A DNA stretch of 64,000 nucleotides from Shewanella sp. MBTL60-112-B2 (GTDB lineage: Bacteria; Pseudomonadota; Gammaproteobacteria; Enterobacterales; Shewanellaceae). The notes under the pieces were generated by a model, which saw only the letters and a program-made list of their open reading frames with translations, had not been told where the DNA came from and did no database searches. The stretch lies in assembly GCF_019655055.1 (NCBI RefSeq), contig NZ_BPFA01000011.1:97939-161938 (forward strand). Reading direction: 5' to 3'. Shown in pieces: positions 19,088 through 27,360 of this stretch; position 1 is the first letter of the stretch; each line of letters opens with the position of its first letter. The position numbers and the translations under genes are program-made.

Positions 19088-19486
19088 ATGAAAATAGGGG
19101 AAGTTGCAAAATTAACTGGGTTATCGGTCAAGAGTATCCGTTATTACCACGATATTGGACTGGTGCTTGGCCAACGAGGCGACAACGGTTACCGTGAGTA
19201 CAACCAAGACTCGATTGAAGCGCTGCAATTTATTCAACATTGCCGTGCATTAGGCTTTGCCTTGGAAGATTGTAAGGCGCTGCTCGAACTCCAAAATAAC
19301 CACAGTCGCAATGCTGCTGATGTGAAAGCCGTTGCGACTCACCACCTGCAAGATATTGAAAACCGAATAAGCCAACTGGGTATATTAAGAGATCAATTAG
19401 CCCAGCTCATTCACGACTGCCAAGGTGGTGAACAGCCTAACTGCGCCATACTCACAGGCTTAAAACAACCCTGTTCTGCTAAGTGA
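19088..19486 (+). CDS. cueR: CueR-type MerR-family copper regulator
   Basis: Cytoplasmic MerR-family activator of 132 residues, expected to sense Cu(I) and switch on copA. The N-terminal helix-turn-helix (GEVAKLTGLSVKSIRYY, residues 4-20) is followed by the wing and dimerisation helix. The metal-binding loop has C111 and C119 (CQGGEQPNC), the spacing found in CueR. Position 77, Ser in E. coli CueR (SADVK), is Ala here (AADVK). AGGAGA precedes the ATG. The gene is divergent from copA and ends 5 bases before the convergent S9-like gene. Confidence 0.9.
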   Translation: MKIGEVAKLTGLSVKSIRYYHDIGLVLGQRGDNGYREYNQDSIEALQFIQHCRALGFALEDCKALLELQNNHSRNAADVKAVATHHLQDIENRISQLGILRDQLAQLIHDCQGGEQPNCAILTGLKQPCSAK

Positions 19487-19491
19487 AAAAG

Positions 19492-21525
19492 CTAGCGACG
19501 GCGTAGGTTATCGATATTTTCGATGGCCAAAGCTGGAATGCTGCCCGCTGGAGTAAAACCAAAGATCTGACCATAGAAAGAGAGCTCGGCCTCTAAAGCC
19601 TGCTTCTTACTCTCAGGTGGTACTCGGTTAGCTGCATCGTCATTGAACTCTAGGTACACCACCGGAATGCCTTTACTCTTTACTGCCTCATACATAATCA
19701 ATGATTGCTTGGCCGGTATAAGAGAGTCATTCACTCCCTGAATAAGTAATAACGGCTCATTCACCCCTTTAAGGTTATACATGGCAGAGCGCTGCTTATA
19801 ATTATCTAAATCACCCAGTAAGCGCAATAAGTAACGCGATTCAAACTTATGTGCAGTGCGCTTAAACTCCTCCATATCACTGATCCCTGAGTAACTCACG
19901 CCCGCACCAAAAGTGCTGTAATAGGCTACAGCCGATAATGCGGTAAAACCACCAGCACGATTGCCACGTATGGCGAGTTTACGTCCATCGACATCACCAC
20001 GATTTACCAAGAAACCTGCGGCTCGAACGGCATCCTCTACATCTGACTTCCCCCAATTGCCATATAAGCTATTACGGTAGTCTCGTCCAAAACCGGTACT
20101 GCCACGATAGTTGACATCAAAAACGGCAAAACCTCGGCTAGTCCAATACTGGATATCCCGCCTAAAGGCGCGGCTTGCCTTAGCAGTTGGCCCTTGATGC
20201 AACATCATCACTAGCGGCGGCTCGTGGTTTTGAGGCCCAGCAAAGTTAGGGTTTTTGGGGTGGTATAGGTAACCATGAGCGGACTGGCCACCACCGGTTT
20301 TGAAACTCAAACTCTCAGCCCTTGAGATAAAGTTGGGATCCATTACTGGTAGTTCTGGGGAATAAACTAGCTGCGCCGAGCGTCCCTGGATTTTGTAGAT
20401 CCCCTTCTCTGGCGTCTCTTTTTCACCAACAAACAACACTTCATTGCCATTTTGGGTCACATAGGCGATTTCGGCAAAGTTAGCAGCTATGGTCTCAACG
20501 GCGCCACTAACGGTGTCTATGCGGATCAACTCGGCTTTACCGTCATGATTATAACTAGCCACGAGTCTATGCTCATTTTCAAAAGCGTAGCTATGCTTAC
20601 CCACTTGCCAGTCGGCAACAGCAAATTCAGCTTGTTTCTCTAGCACAATTTCAGGCTCAAGTGCTTCATTTAGGCGGTAGATATTCCACCAATTATTAAA
20701 GTCGGCTACAAAGTAGAGCTGACCTGTGGGACTAAATAAGGGCTGTGTGATAGAGCCTTGTTGTTCGGTCTTTATCTGCCTTGGGTTTTGAATCGCACCT
20801 TTAGCGTCAAGATCGGCAATCCATAGTTGAGTCTCATCCCAGGGCATATTCGGATGTTGCCACGACACCCAAGCCAATTGAGTCTGGTCAGGAGAAAGCG
20901 TAGGAGCAGAGTAAAAATCGGCGCCTGAAATTAATGTTTCGCCCTCATCGGCATAACTTAAATTAATACCAACCAAGCTATTAACAGGCTCGCCTTTAAC
21001 ACGATGATCTTCACGGATACAGATCAGTCGTGATCCCTTAGGGTTAGAGATACACCCAGCATGGCGAGTGCCATTGGGAGTCAGTGGAAATGGCGCTTGA
21101 TTAGGAGCAATGCGATATAAAATTTGGTCGGCAAATTTAGTAGCAAACAGGCTATTACCAATAGCAGCAAAAGGCGCGCCGCCGTATTCGTGCACTCGGC
21201 TGCGGATATCGAAGTTTGATGAAACTTGCTTAGTCACAGAGCCATCGGCCTCTATGCGATAGACAGCTTTCTTTCCGCCATTGTTCGCGTTAGATTGAAC
21301 AAAATAAATGCCTTGGGATGTGGCGCGGACATCGCTAATATCGTCGGCAAGATCGTACACATCTTCTGGAGTAACAGGCGAGGCCCAGCTACCATATTGG
21401 GCAATGCTGACCCCTTCAATTGCAGATTGAGCCATAACGGCTTCGTTCCGTTTAGGATCACTATCACAACCTGTTAGCGTAAACAGACCCGCAAAGGCCA
21501 ATAATGCTGTTTTAAGTGCTCTCAT
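19492..21525 (-). CDS. S9 prolyl-oligopeptidase-family lipoprotein lacking catalytic Ser and His
   Basis: Predicted lipoprotein (signal peptide ending LTGC, Cys near residue 20) of 677 residues with the layout of S9C acylaminoacyl peptidases: a beta-propeller (about 40-400), then an alpha/beta-hydrolase domain with DVNYRGSTGFGRDYR and RDIQYWTSRGFAVFD. The nucleophile elbow, normally GGSAGG, reads GNRAGG, with Arg523 in place of Ser. The His region, normally EGHGFR, reads DDAANRV, with Ala631 in place of His. The Asp region (GVNDSLIP) is kept. The frame is intact, so this looks like a non-enzymatic protein and not a decaying gene. The start at 21525 fits AGGT and the lipobox. Its function is unknown. 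Confidence 0.8.
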   Translation of the reverse strand: MRALKTALLAFAGLFTLTGCDSDPKRNEAVMAQSAIEGVSIAQYGSWASPVTPEDVYDLADDISDVRATSQGIYFVQSNANNGGKKAVYRIEADGSVTKQVSSNFDIRSRVHEYGGAPFAAIGNSLFATKFADQILYRIAPNQAPFPLTPNGTRHAGCISNPKGSRLICIREDHRVKGEPVNSLVGINLSYADEGETLISGADFYSAPTLSPDQTQLAWVSWQHPNMPWDETQLWIADLDAKGAIQNPRQIKTEQQGSITQPLFSPTGQLYFVADFNNWWNIYRLNEALEPEIVLEKQAEFAVADWQVGKHSYAFENEHRLVASYNHDGKAELIRIDTVSGAVETIAANFAEIAYVTQNGNEVLFVGEKETPEKGIYKIQGRSAQLVYSPELPVMDPNFISRAESLSFKTGGGQSAHGYLYHPKNPNFAGPQNHEPPLVMMLHQGPTAKASRAFRRDIQYWTSRGFAVFDVNYRGSTGFGRDYRNSLYGNWGKSDVEDAVRAAGFLVNRGDVDGRKLAIRGNRAGGFTALSAVAYYSTFGAGVSYSGISDMEEFKRTAHKFESRYLLRLLGDLDNYKQRSAMYNLKGVNEPLLLIQGVNDSLIPAKQSLIMYEAVKSKGIPVVYLEFNDDAANRVPPESKKQALEAELSFYGQIFGFTPAGSIPALAIENIDNLRRR

Positions 21526-21624
21526 TTTATACCTAAAATTTGTGTCCCTAAAAACCATCTTAATTTTATCGGTAAAAATCGATTACCAATACAGGTAGAT
21601 ACAGATAGCTAAATTTGCAGCTGG

Positions 21625-21852
21625 TTACTTTCGAGTCCACTTGCGAACAAACCATCTAATCACCCCCAACTGCTTGCGCTGGTTTAAGCCAAAAAAGATA
21701 CAAACCCAAGGCGACAGTAGGATATACCAAGGAATAGCCGCCGTACTTTTGCCAGTAAAAAGCAGATAGAAAAATCCCAAATAGATCACCAGAAGACCGA
21801 CGCAACCTACAACTAACATCAACCACTTTGTCGCTCTTTCTAGCTTATCCAT
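21625..21852 (-). CDS. Small two-helix membrane protein of unknown function
   Basis: Hypothetical protein of 75 residues. Two hydrophobic segments (about 12-33 and 38-55) are separated by a short TGKST turn, and the C-terminus is strongly basic (RKQLGVIRWFVRKWTRK), so the tail probably faces the cytoplasm. I do not recognise the family. It follows the direction of the S9-like gene upstream of it by about 100 bases and may share its transcript. Composition is like that of neighbouring genes. Confidence 0.55.
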   Translation of the reverse strand: MDKLERATKWLMLVVGCVGLLVIYLGFFYLLFTGKSTAAIPWYILLSPWVCIFFGLNQRKQLGVIRWFVRKWTRK

Positions 21853-21931
21853 TCGGCTGCCATGCTCCTTTTGTTATTTCATTATTATGACCCATAGCTA
21901 AGTGATTGTTCAAATACCATATTCATTGCAT

Positions 21932-21959
21932 AAAAAAACGGGCCTGGGCCCGTTTTTAT
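21932..21959 (-). terminator. Rho-independent terminator downstream of ivd operon
   Basis: Perfect stem AAAAACGGGCC / GGCCCGTTTTT with a 2-base centre. It lies beyond the ivdG tail remnant and probably ends the ivd transcript. Confidence 0.85.
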
Positions 21960-21978
21960 CTTTTACATTAAACTGAGG

Positions 21979-22131
21979 TTACAGACGAATACCGCCGTCA
22001 ATTTCAAATACTCGGCCGTTTACCCAGCCGTTATATCGTCATTTTCAATAATGAAACCTACTGTAGATGCAATCTCTTCAACTTGGCCTAAACGTCCTCA
22101 TTGATTGACACCATTTTCTGCATTCGCTGTA
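21979..22131 (-). pseudogene. Decayed duplicate of the 3' end of ivdG
   Basis: About 150 bases that repeat the last 45-50 codons of the intact ivdG immediately upstream (22135-22288). Near the 3' end the two agree almost base for base (VNGRVFEIDGGIRL and stop). The copy has extra bases before this (ACGGCTGG), implying an ancestral ITGW segment that the intact gene lacks, together with a frameshift. Further in, the match fades but ACCATTTTCT is still shared. No start codon or upstream half exists, so it is a gene remnant. Confidence 0.85.
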
Positions 22132-22134
22132 GAT

Positions 22135-22893
22135 TTACAGACGAATACCGCCGTCAATTTCAAATACACGGCCGTTTACATAATCATTTTCAATAATGAA
22201 ACGTACTGTAGAAGCAATCTCTTCAGCTTGACCTAAACGTCCAACTGGAACCATTTTCTCTAAGCGTTCTAACGCTTCAGGCTTCATGGCTGCAGTCATC
22301 TCAGTTTCAATCACACCCGGTGCTACCGCAGCACTACGAATATTGTAACGAGCAAGCTCTTTAGCCCAACCCACGCTCATTGCCGCAACGCCTGCTTTTG
22401 ATGCTGCGTAATTTGTTTGACCTACGTTACCCGCCTTAGCAAGGCTAGAGATGTTGATAATCACGCCTTCTTGCCCAGTCTCAATCATCGCTGCCGCTGC
22501 TTCACGGCCACATAGAAATGATCCAGTTAGGTTGACGTTAATCACCGACTGGAATTGGTCAAACGACATACGCTCAAATACTTGGCCTTCTTTGGCTTTA
22601 AGCAGTAAACCATCGCGTAAAATGCCGGCGTTATTAACCAACACATTTACTTGACCAAAGTCTTCTTTAATAAATTGGAACGTGGCAAACACATCTTCCT
22701 CATCGGTGATATCTACGGCGTAACCTTGAACTTCTGTGGTTGCCCCTATGTTTGCACAGGCTTTTTCCAACTTCTCTTGGTCAACGTCGATAAGTGCTAA
22801 CTTAGCGCCTGCAGCCGCTAAATTCTCCGCCATCGCGTAACCTAGTCCGCCTGCACCACCAGTAATAACAACAACCTTATCTTTTAAATCCAT
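22135..22893 (-). CDS. ivdG: SDR-family 3-hydroxyacyl-CoA dehydrogenase of isoleucine degradation (IvdG)
   Basis: Short-chain dehydrogenase of 252 residues. The Rossmann motif TGGAGGLG, NNAG, catalytic Ser (NISSLA) and YAASK are all intact, so it should be active with NAD(P). Last gene of the ivd operon, where it is thought to oxidise 2-methyl-3-hydroxybutyryl-CoA in isoleucine breakdown; this role is from known Shewanella operons and position, not from the sequence alone. It starts 11 bases after mmsB with AGGTG upstream. A decayed copy of its 3' end follows it. Confidence 0.85.
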   Translation of the reverse strand: MDLKDKVVVITGGAGGLGYAMAENLAAAGAKLALIDVDQEKLEKACANIGATTEVQGYAVDITDEEDVFATFQFIKEDFGQVNVLVNNAGILRDGLLLKAKEGQVFERMSFDQFQSVINVNLTGSFLCGREAAAAMIETGQEGVIINISSLAKAGNVGQTNYAASKAGVAAMSVGWAKELARYNIRSAAVAPGVIETEMTAAMKPEALERLEKMVPVGRLGQAEEIASTVRFIIENDYVNGRVFEIDGGIRL

Positions 22894-22904
22894 TGGAACA
22901 CCTT

Positions 22905-23816
22905 TTATTTTTTTATCTGTTTTGAATGAGCAAACTGCTCAAAAATACTCGAAAAATCGCGCTTACCGTTACCTTGCTTAGCATGGTTTACATACAGGCT
23001 ACGCGCTAATGCGCCCATGGGCGTACTTGAATTTGATAACAGCGCCGCCTCTTGCGAAAGCCCTAAATCTTTCACCATCAAGTCAACCATAAAGCCGCCT
23101 TGATAATCGTTTGATGACGGCACTGACTCCATCACATCTGGACACGGATTATATTTATCTAATGTCCAATTGCCACCACTACTGACTTTCATAATATTGG
23201 AAAGCACTTTTGGATCTAGGCCATGATCTATCCCCATTTGCAGAGACTCAGATGTGGCAACCATTAATACCGACAGCAGCATATTATTACATATTTTAGC
23301 GACTTGCCCAGCACCTGGGCCACCAGCATGGAAGATATTCGCCCCCATGGCATTAAGTGCACTTTGTGCCTGTTCAAAAGCCTTATCACTGCCGCCACAA
23401 ATAAAGGTTAATGTACCAGCTGCCGCTCCTGCAGTGCCGCCCGATACTGGCGCATCAATAAATTCTAAGCCTTTATCGGCTGCATGCTTTGCGACAAACC
23501 GCGCACTGTCGGCGTCAATCGTTGAGCAATCAATTAGCAAGGTGCCCGGTGCAACCACATCAATTAAGCCTTTGCTGGTTTCATCAGTGACATACAGGTC
23601 GCGCACATGCTTACCGGCAGGCAACATAGTCACCACAATGTCAGCCCCAGCCGCCGCGCCGCAAGCACTTGTTGCTGTAAGCGCGCCTAGCTCGGCCAGT
23701 GACTGCATTGCCGCAGGCACTAAATCAAATACTTTTACGGTAAAACCCGCTTTAATCAGGTTGACCGCCATCGGTCCGCCCATGTTTCCTAAACCAATAA
23801 ATGCAACTGTACTCAT
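22905..23816 (-). CDS. mmsB: 3-hydroxyisobutyrate dehydrogenase
   Basis: NAD-dependent oxidation of 3-hydroxyisobutyrate to methylmalonate semialdehyde in valine degradation. The 303-residue protein begins with the nucleotide-binding motif GLGNMGGPMA, then has DAPVSGGTAGA (substrate binding), and GGPGAGQVAKICNNM, whose Lys is the catalytic residue of the family. Good ribosome binding site (GGAGTGAAGC before ATG). It lies between ivdE and ivdG; its product is the substrate of MmsA encoded in the same operon. Confidence 0.93.
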   Translation of the reverse strand: MSTVAFIGLGNMGGPMAVNLIKAGFTVKVFDLVPAAMQSLAELGALTATSACGAAAGADIVVTMLPAGKHVRDLYVTDETSKGLIDVVAPGTLLIDCSTIDADSARFVAKHAADKGLEFIDAPVSGGTAGAAAGTLTFICGGSDKAFEQAQSALNAMGANIFHAGGPGAGQVAKICNNMLLSVLMVATSESLQMGIDHGLDPKVLSNIMKVSSGGNWTLDKYNPCPDVMESVPSSNDYQGGFMVDLMVKDLGLSQEAALLSNSSTPMGALARSLYVNHAKQGNGKRDFSSIFEQFAHSKQIKK

Positions 23817-23909
23817 GCTTCACTCCGGTTCTCGTTGGTGAGTGTTTGAACCCTATTCAGTTCTATAATCGCGGCCAATACCACTCACCGCAGCTTTTAC
23901 TTTGGTGGT

Positions 23910-23931
23910 GAGCTTAAAAGCTCACCAGATA
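23910..23931 (-). promoter_or_regulatory. Intra-operon hairpin between ivdE and mmsB
   Basis: Perfect inverted repeat TGGTGAGCTT / AAGCTCACCA around AA, just past the ivdE stop, with no T-run after it on the minus strand. It may be a processing or stability element. Confidence 0.5.
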
Positions 23932-23936
23932 ATCAT

Positions 23937-25103
23937 TTAATGCAAATCCTTAAGTGGATGTACATCATCAGCCCAAGGCGATTGCATTAGCGATTGCGCA
24001 AAGCCTTCAGGAATGGACGCGACATCGCCAAATTGCCACTGAGGGTTGCGGTCTTTGTCGATAAGTAAGGCTCGCACGCCCTCGCTAAAGTCCGCTTTAG
24101 CGCAGCAGTTAACGCTTAGCCCCAGCTCTAACTTAAAGCACTCAGCTAAGCTCAGATCGCGGCTCAGCACTTCACTTAATCGTGATTGTAAATGTACCAA
24201 GTTCAAGCTAATTGGGCTGCCCGCGAGCATGCTCTTAACCGCTCTCGATAACCAAGGGTTGCCCTCTAACGTGCTCACATCAATTTGACTCACCTTAGTT
24301 AAGATTTCATCGATTGAGCCTGCCATCAGCTCATCGATCAATAACTGGTTTTGCTTAAGTACACTGTTAGCGATTGGCGCTTTATATGCCGCGCTCATAG
24401 CGCTTAGCGCATCATCCAACAACTGATGATTGAAAGCTGCGTTATCACCCCATGACAATGTCGCCAACTTATCCAGCAGCGCCGCCTTGTCATCACTATT
24501 TAAGTAGTGATTGCCAATTCCCACATATAAGGCATCGCTGCCATTCATGTTATAGGCAGTCATACCTAAAAATAGCCCGCTTTTACCCGGCATACGATTT
24601 AAGAAATAACTGCCGCCCACATCAGGATATAAACCGATAGTCACTTCAGGCATGGCGATACGCGAGCGCTCAGTGACTATCCGGTGGCTGGCACCAATCA
24701 TTAGGCCTAAACCGCCGCCCATAACAATGCCATCGCCCCAGACCATAACGGGTTTACCGAAGGTATGTAGTAAATAATCTAACTGGTACTCTTGCTTAAA
24801 AAACTCGGTCGCAGCTTCGGTGATCTCACCCGGCGTTGTAATTGATGCCTGATAAATCGCGCGTACATCACCACCGGCACAAAAGGCTTTTTCACCTGCG
24901 CCATCGAGTATAATAGCGGCAATATTGCTATCACTTTGCCAAACAGTTAACTGCTCAGTTAATGCCTGCACCATATTAAGGTTTAGAGCATTAAGGGCTT
25001 TTTCAATATTCAGTGTCGCGACGCCAACTTGCATCCCTGAATCTGTGGTTAACGTGCTAAACAACACTTGTTCACTGCTTGTTTGCATATTTAGCTCACT
25101 CAT
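23937..25103 (-). CDS. ivdE: Enoyl-CoA hydratase/isomerase family; likely 3-hydroxyisobutyryl-CoA hydrolase (IvdE)
   Basis: Crotonase-fold enzyme of 388 residues, of the long 3-hydroxyisobutyryl-CoA hydrolase subgroup that releases free 3-hydroxyisobutyrate in valine breakdown. Seen: FCAGGDVRAIY (oxyanion region), GIVMGGGLGLM, MPEVTIGLYPDVGGSYFL with the catalytic Glu and Asp, and a long C-terminal extension typical of HIBCH. The ATG at 25103 overlaps the ivdD stop (TAATG), suggesting translational coupling; a longer frame from 25118 is less likely. Its product feeds MmsB. Confidence 0.88.
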   Translation of the reverse strand: MSELNMQTSSEQVLFSTLTTDSGMQVGVATLNIEKALNALNLNMVQALTEQLTVWQSDSNIAAIILDGAGEKAFCAGGDVRAIYQASITTPGEITEAATEFFKQEYQLDYLLHTFGKPVMVWGDGIVMGGGLGLMIGASHRIVTERSRIAMPEVTIGLYPDVGGSYFLNRMPGKSGLFLGMTAYNMNGSDALYVGIGNHYLNSDDKAALLDKLATLSWGDNAAFNHQLLDDALSAMSAAYKAPIANSVLKQNQLLIDELMAGSIDEILTKVSQIDVSTLEGNPWLSRAVKSMLAGSPISLNLVHLQSRLSEVLSRDLSLAECFKLELGLSVNCCAKADFSEGVRALLIDKDRNPQWQFGDVASIPEGFAQSLMQSPWADDVHPLKDLH

Positions 25104-25894
25104 TAGCCGTTCTTCCAATTCGCTTTGCGTTTGTTCAAAAAGGCATTAACCCCTTCGGCTTGATCTTCTGTATCAAACAGCTCAACAAACAATTGGCGCT
25201 CTAATGGCAACGCATCGGCTCTTGGCATGGTGCGACCAGCCTGCACTAATGTTTTACAAGCTTTAATGCTGCTTGGGCTTTGATTTGCTACTTTTTCGGC
25301 CAATGCCATTGCAGTATTAAAGGCATTGCCTTTTACAACAACTTCTTCAACTAGGCCTATCTTCTCAGCTTTTTCTGCGGTGATGCGCTCGCCGCATAAA
25401 ATCATACGTTTCGCCCAGCCCTCGCCCACCAACGCAGTTAAGTTTTGCGTGCCGCCAGCACAAGGCAGCAAGCCCACAGTGGCTTCAGGCAATGCTAGCT
25501 GCGCCTGCTCCTCGCAAATGCGTAAATCACACGCAAGTGCTACTTCGAGACCGCCGCCCATGGCGTAACCATTGATTGCGGCAATCGACACGCCGCGAAA
25601 GGCACTTAATGCTTCAAAGGCTTCACCAAAATAACGCGCCATATCGGCTGCATTTTGCTTATCGCCATCGGCAAAGAGTTTGAGATCCGCGCCAGCAGAG
25701 AAGAACTTATCGCCCTCGCCGGTGATCACCAAAGCGTAAACATCTTTATTTTCATTCAGTGCTAATACTTTATGTTTTAGCTCTTGTAAGCTGTCGGCCG
25801 TCCAGGTATTGGCTGGCGGATTGTTCATGCTGATCACTGCGGTGTGGCCAACAATTTGTTCTTTCAATAGGCTGTTGTCTGTTGCTAACGTCAT
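25103..25894 (-). CDS. ivdD: Enoyl-CoA hydratase (IvdD)
   Basis: Crotonase-family hydratase of 263 residues for branched enoyl-CoA intermediates of isoleucine or valine breakdown. Oxyanion-hole segments FFSAGADLKLF and AINGYAMGGGLEVALACDL are intact, and LALPEATVGLLPCAGGTQ carries the catalytic Glu region. Start at 25894 has AGGAG close upstream; the frame continues to 25939 without a better start. It overlaps ivdE by the TAATG junction and lies about 50 bases after ivdC. Confidence 0.9.
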   Translation of the reverse strand: MTLATDNSLLKEQIVGHTAVISMNNPPANTWTADSLQELKHKVLALNENKDVYALVITGEGDKFFSAGADLKLFADGDKQNAADMARYFGEAFEALSAFRGVSIAAINGYAMGGGLEVALACDLRICEEQAQLALPEATVGLLPCAGGTQNLTALVGEGWAKRMILCGERITAEKAEKIGLVEEVVVKGNAFNTAMALAEKVANQSPSSIKACKTLVQAGRTMPRADALPLERQLFVELFDTEDQAEGVNAFLNKRKANWKNG

Positions 25895-25944
25895 GAAAAC
25901 TCCTTTTACTAAACTGAAATCAATTGAATCGGATACCAATAGCT

Positions 25945-27102
25945 CTATAAAATCGCGCCAGCGTTGTCGTCCAATAAGCGGCGAGAGATAATCAATCGCA
26001 TGATTTCGTTGGTTCCTTCTAAAATTTGGTGTACTCGCACATCGCGTAAATGACGCTCTAGCGGGTACTCTCGAATGTAGCCATAGCCACCATGAATTTG
26101 CAGCGCGGCGTCACACACCTGAAAACCGATATCGGTAGCAAAACGCTTCGCCATGGCGCAATAAGCGGTAGCTTCAGGATCTTGTTCATCTAGCTTAAAG
26201 GCTGCCAGACGCACTAGTTGGCGTGCAGCAACAAGTTCAGTTGCCATATCAGCAAGCTTAAACTGCAGCGCCTGAAAGGCAGCTAAAGGCTTGCCAAATT
26301 GTTCGCGCTCATTCATATATTGAGTCGCACGTTCAAGCGCCGCTTGCGCGGTACCGATTGAACATGTGGCGATATTGATGCGGCCGCCATCTAGCCCCTT
26401 CATGGCAAACGTAAAGCCCTGACCTTCTTCACCTAATAGATAAGCTGCAGGAACACGTACATTTTCGAAGGTGATTTGACGCGTAGGCTGAGCATTCCAG
26501 CCCATCTTATCTTCCGCTTTACCGTAGATAACGCCTTCGGCATCAGCAGGAACTACAATCGCCGATATGCCTTTAGGGCCCGCTTCACCAGTACGGCACA
26601 TAACCACTAATAACTCGGTCGCACCTGCGCCTGATATAAACACTTTAGAGCCTGAGATCACATACTCGTCACCTTCGCGCACCGCTTTAGTTTGCAGTGA
26701 TGCTGCGTCGCTACCTGCACCCGGCTCAGTTAAGCAATAAGATGCCAGTTTTTCACCTGTGGTGAGTGATTCAGACCACTCCTGGCGCAGTGATTCAGAG
26801 CCAAAACTGGTGACCATCCACGTTGCCATATTATGAATGGTTAGCATTGCTGTAGTTGCTGTGCAGCCCATTGATAGCTGCTCAAAAATAATCGACGAAT
26901 CTAAACGTGACAGTCCCATACCGCCCTCAGATTCTGGTGAATACAAAGAGCAAAAACCAAGCTCACCGGCTTTTTGAATCACATCTTTAGGGAAGTGGTG
27001 TTCTTCATCCCACTTAGCAGCGAAGGGAGCAAGCTCCTCTCTTGCAAATTGCTGCGCGAGATCGGCAAACTGGCGTTGGTCTTCATTGAGGTTAAAATCC
27101 AT
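25945..27102 (-). CDS. ivdC: Acyl-CoA dehydrogenase (IvdC)
   Basis: FAD acyl-CoA dehydrogenase of 385 residues, expected to act on isobutyryl-CoA and 2-methylbutyryl-CoA. Seen: YCLTEPGAGSDAAS in the beta domain, a GGRINIATCSIGTAQAALER helix, and QIHGGYGYIREYPLER then QILEGTNEIMRLIISR at the end, the latter with the catalytic Glu (EGTNE). Ribosome binding site GGAG 8 nt before ATG. A 258-base gap without a terminator separates it from mmsA upstream, so the transcript may continue through, with possible extra regulation. Confidence 0.92.
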   Translation of the reverse strand: MDFNLNEDQRQFADLAQQFAREELAPFAAKWDEEHHFPKDVIQKAGELGFCSLYSPESEGGMGLSRLDSSIIFEQLSMGCTATTAMLTIHNMATWMVTSFGSESLRQEWSESLTTGEKLASYCLTEPGAGSDAASLQTKAVREGDEYVISGSKVFISGAGATELLVVMCRTGEAGPKGISAIVVPADAEGVIYGKAEDKMGWNAQPTRQITFENVRVPAAYLLGEEGQGFTFAMKGLDGGRINIATCSIGTAQAALERATQYMNEREQFGKPLAAFQALQFKLADMATELVAARQLVRLAAFKLDEQDPEATAYCAMAKRFATDIGFQVCDAALQIHGGYGYIREYPLERHLRDVRVHQILEGTNEIMRLIISRRLLDDNAGAIL

Positions 27103-27360
27103 CTGAGTGCTCCTGTTGTACTGTCAATTGCCTATTAAATTCACCCGTCGGTGATTCAGGCTTTGGGTCTTTGCTAACGGCTGCTCTTGCGAGTGGCTTA
27201 CGTTGCAGACCTCTATTCGTTATTATTGGTTTAGTCGATGTCGCTTGTTCTGTTCTATTAGCTAATACTCTAGTTAGCGTTATTTCATTTAAGGCTAAAA
27301 CGAAAATCAGCTTCAGCCCCAAATAAATTTGCCATCGCTAATGGACGGCTGTAGACAGTA

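Noticed and set aside
19492..21525. Reading the S9-like gene as a pseudogene
   Set aside because: The frame is intact over 677 codons and has a proper lipoprotein signal and ribosome binding site, so a non-catalytic protein is more likely than decay.
27092..27322. A minus-strand frame of 76 codons in the ivdC-mmsA gap
   Set aside because: It overlaps the start of ivdC, has no good ribosome binding site and resembles no known protein; probably chance.
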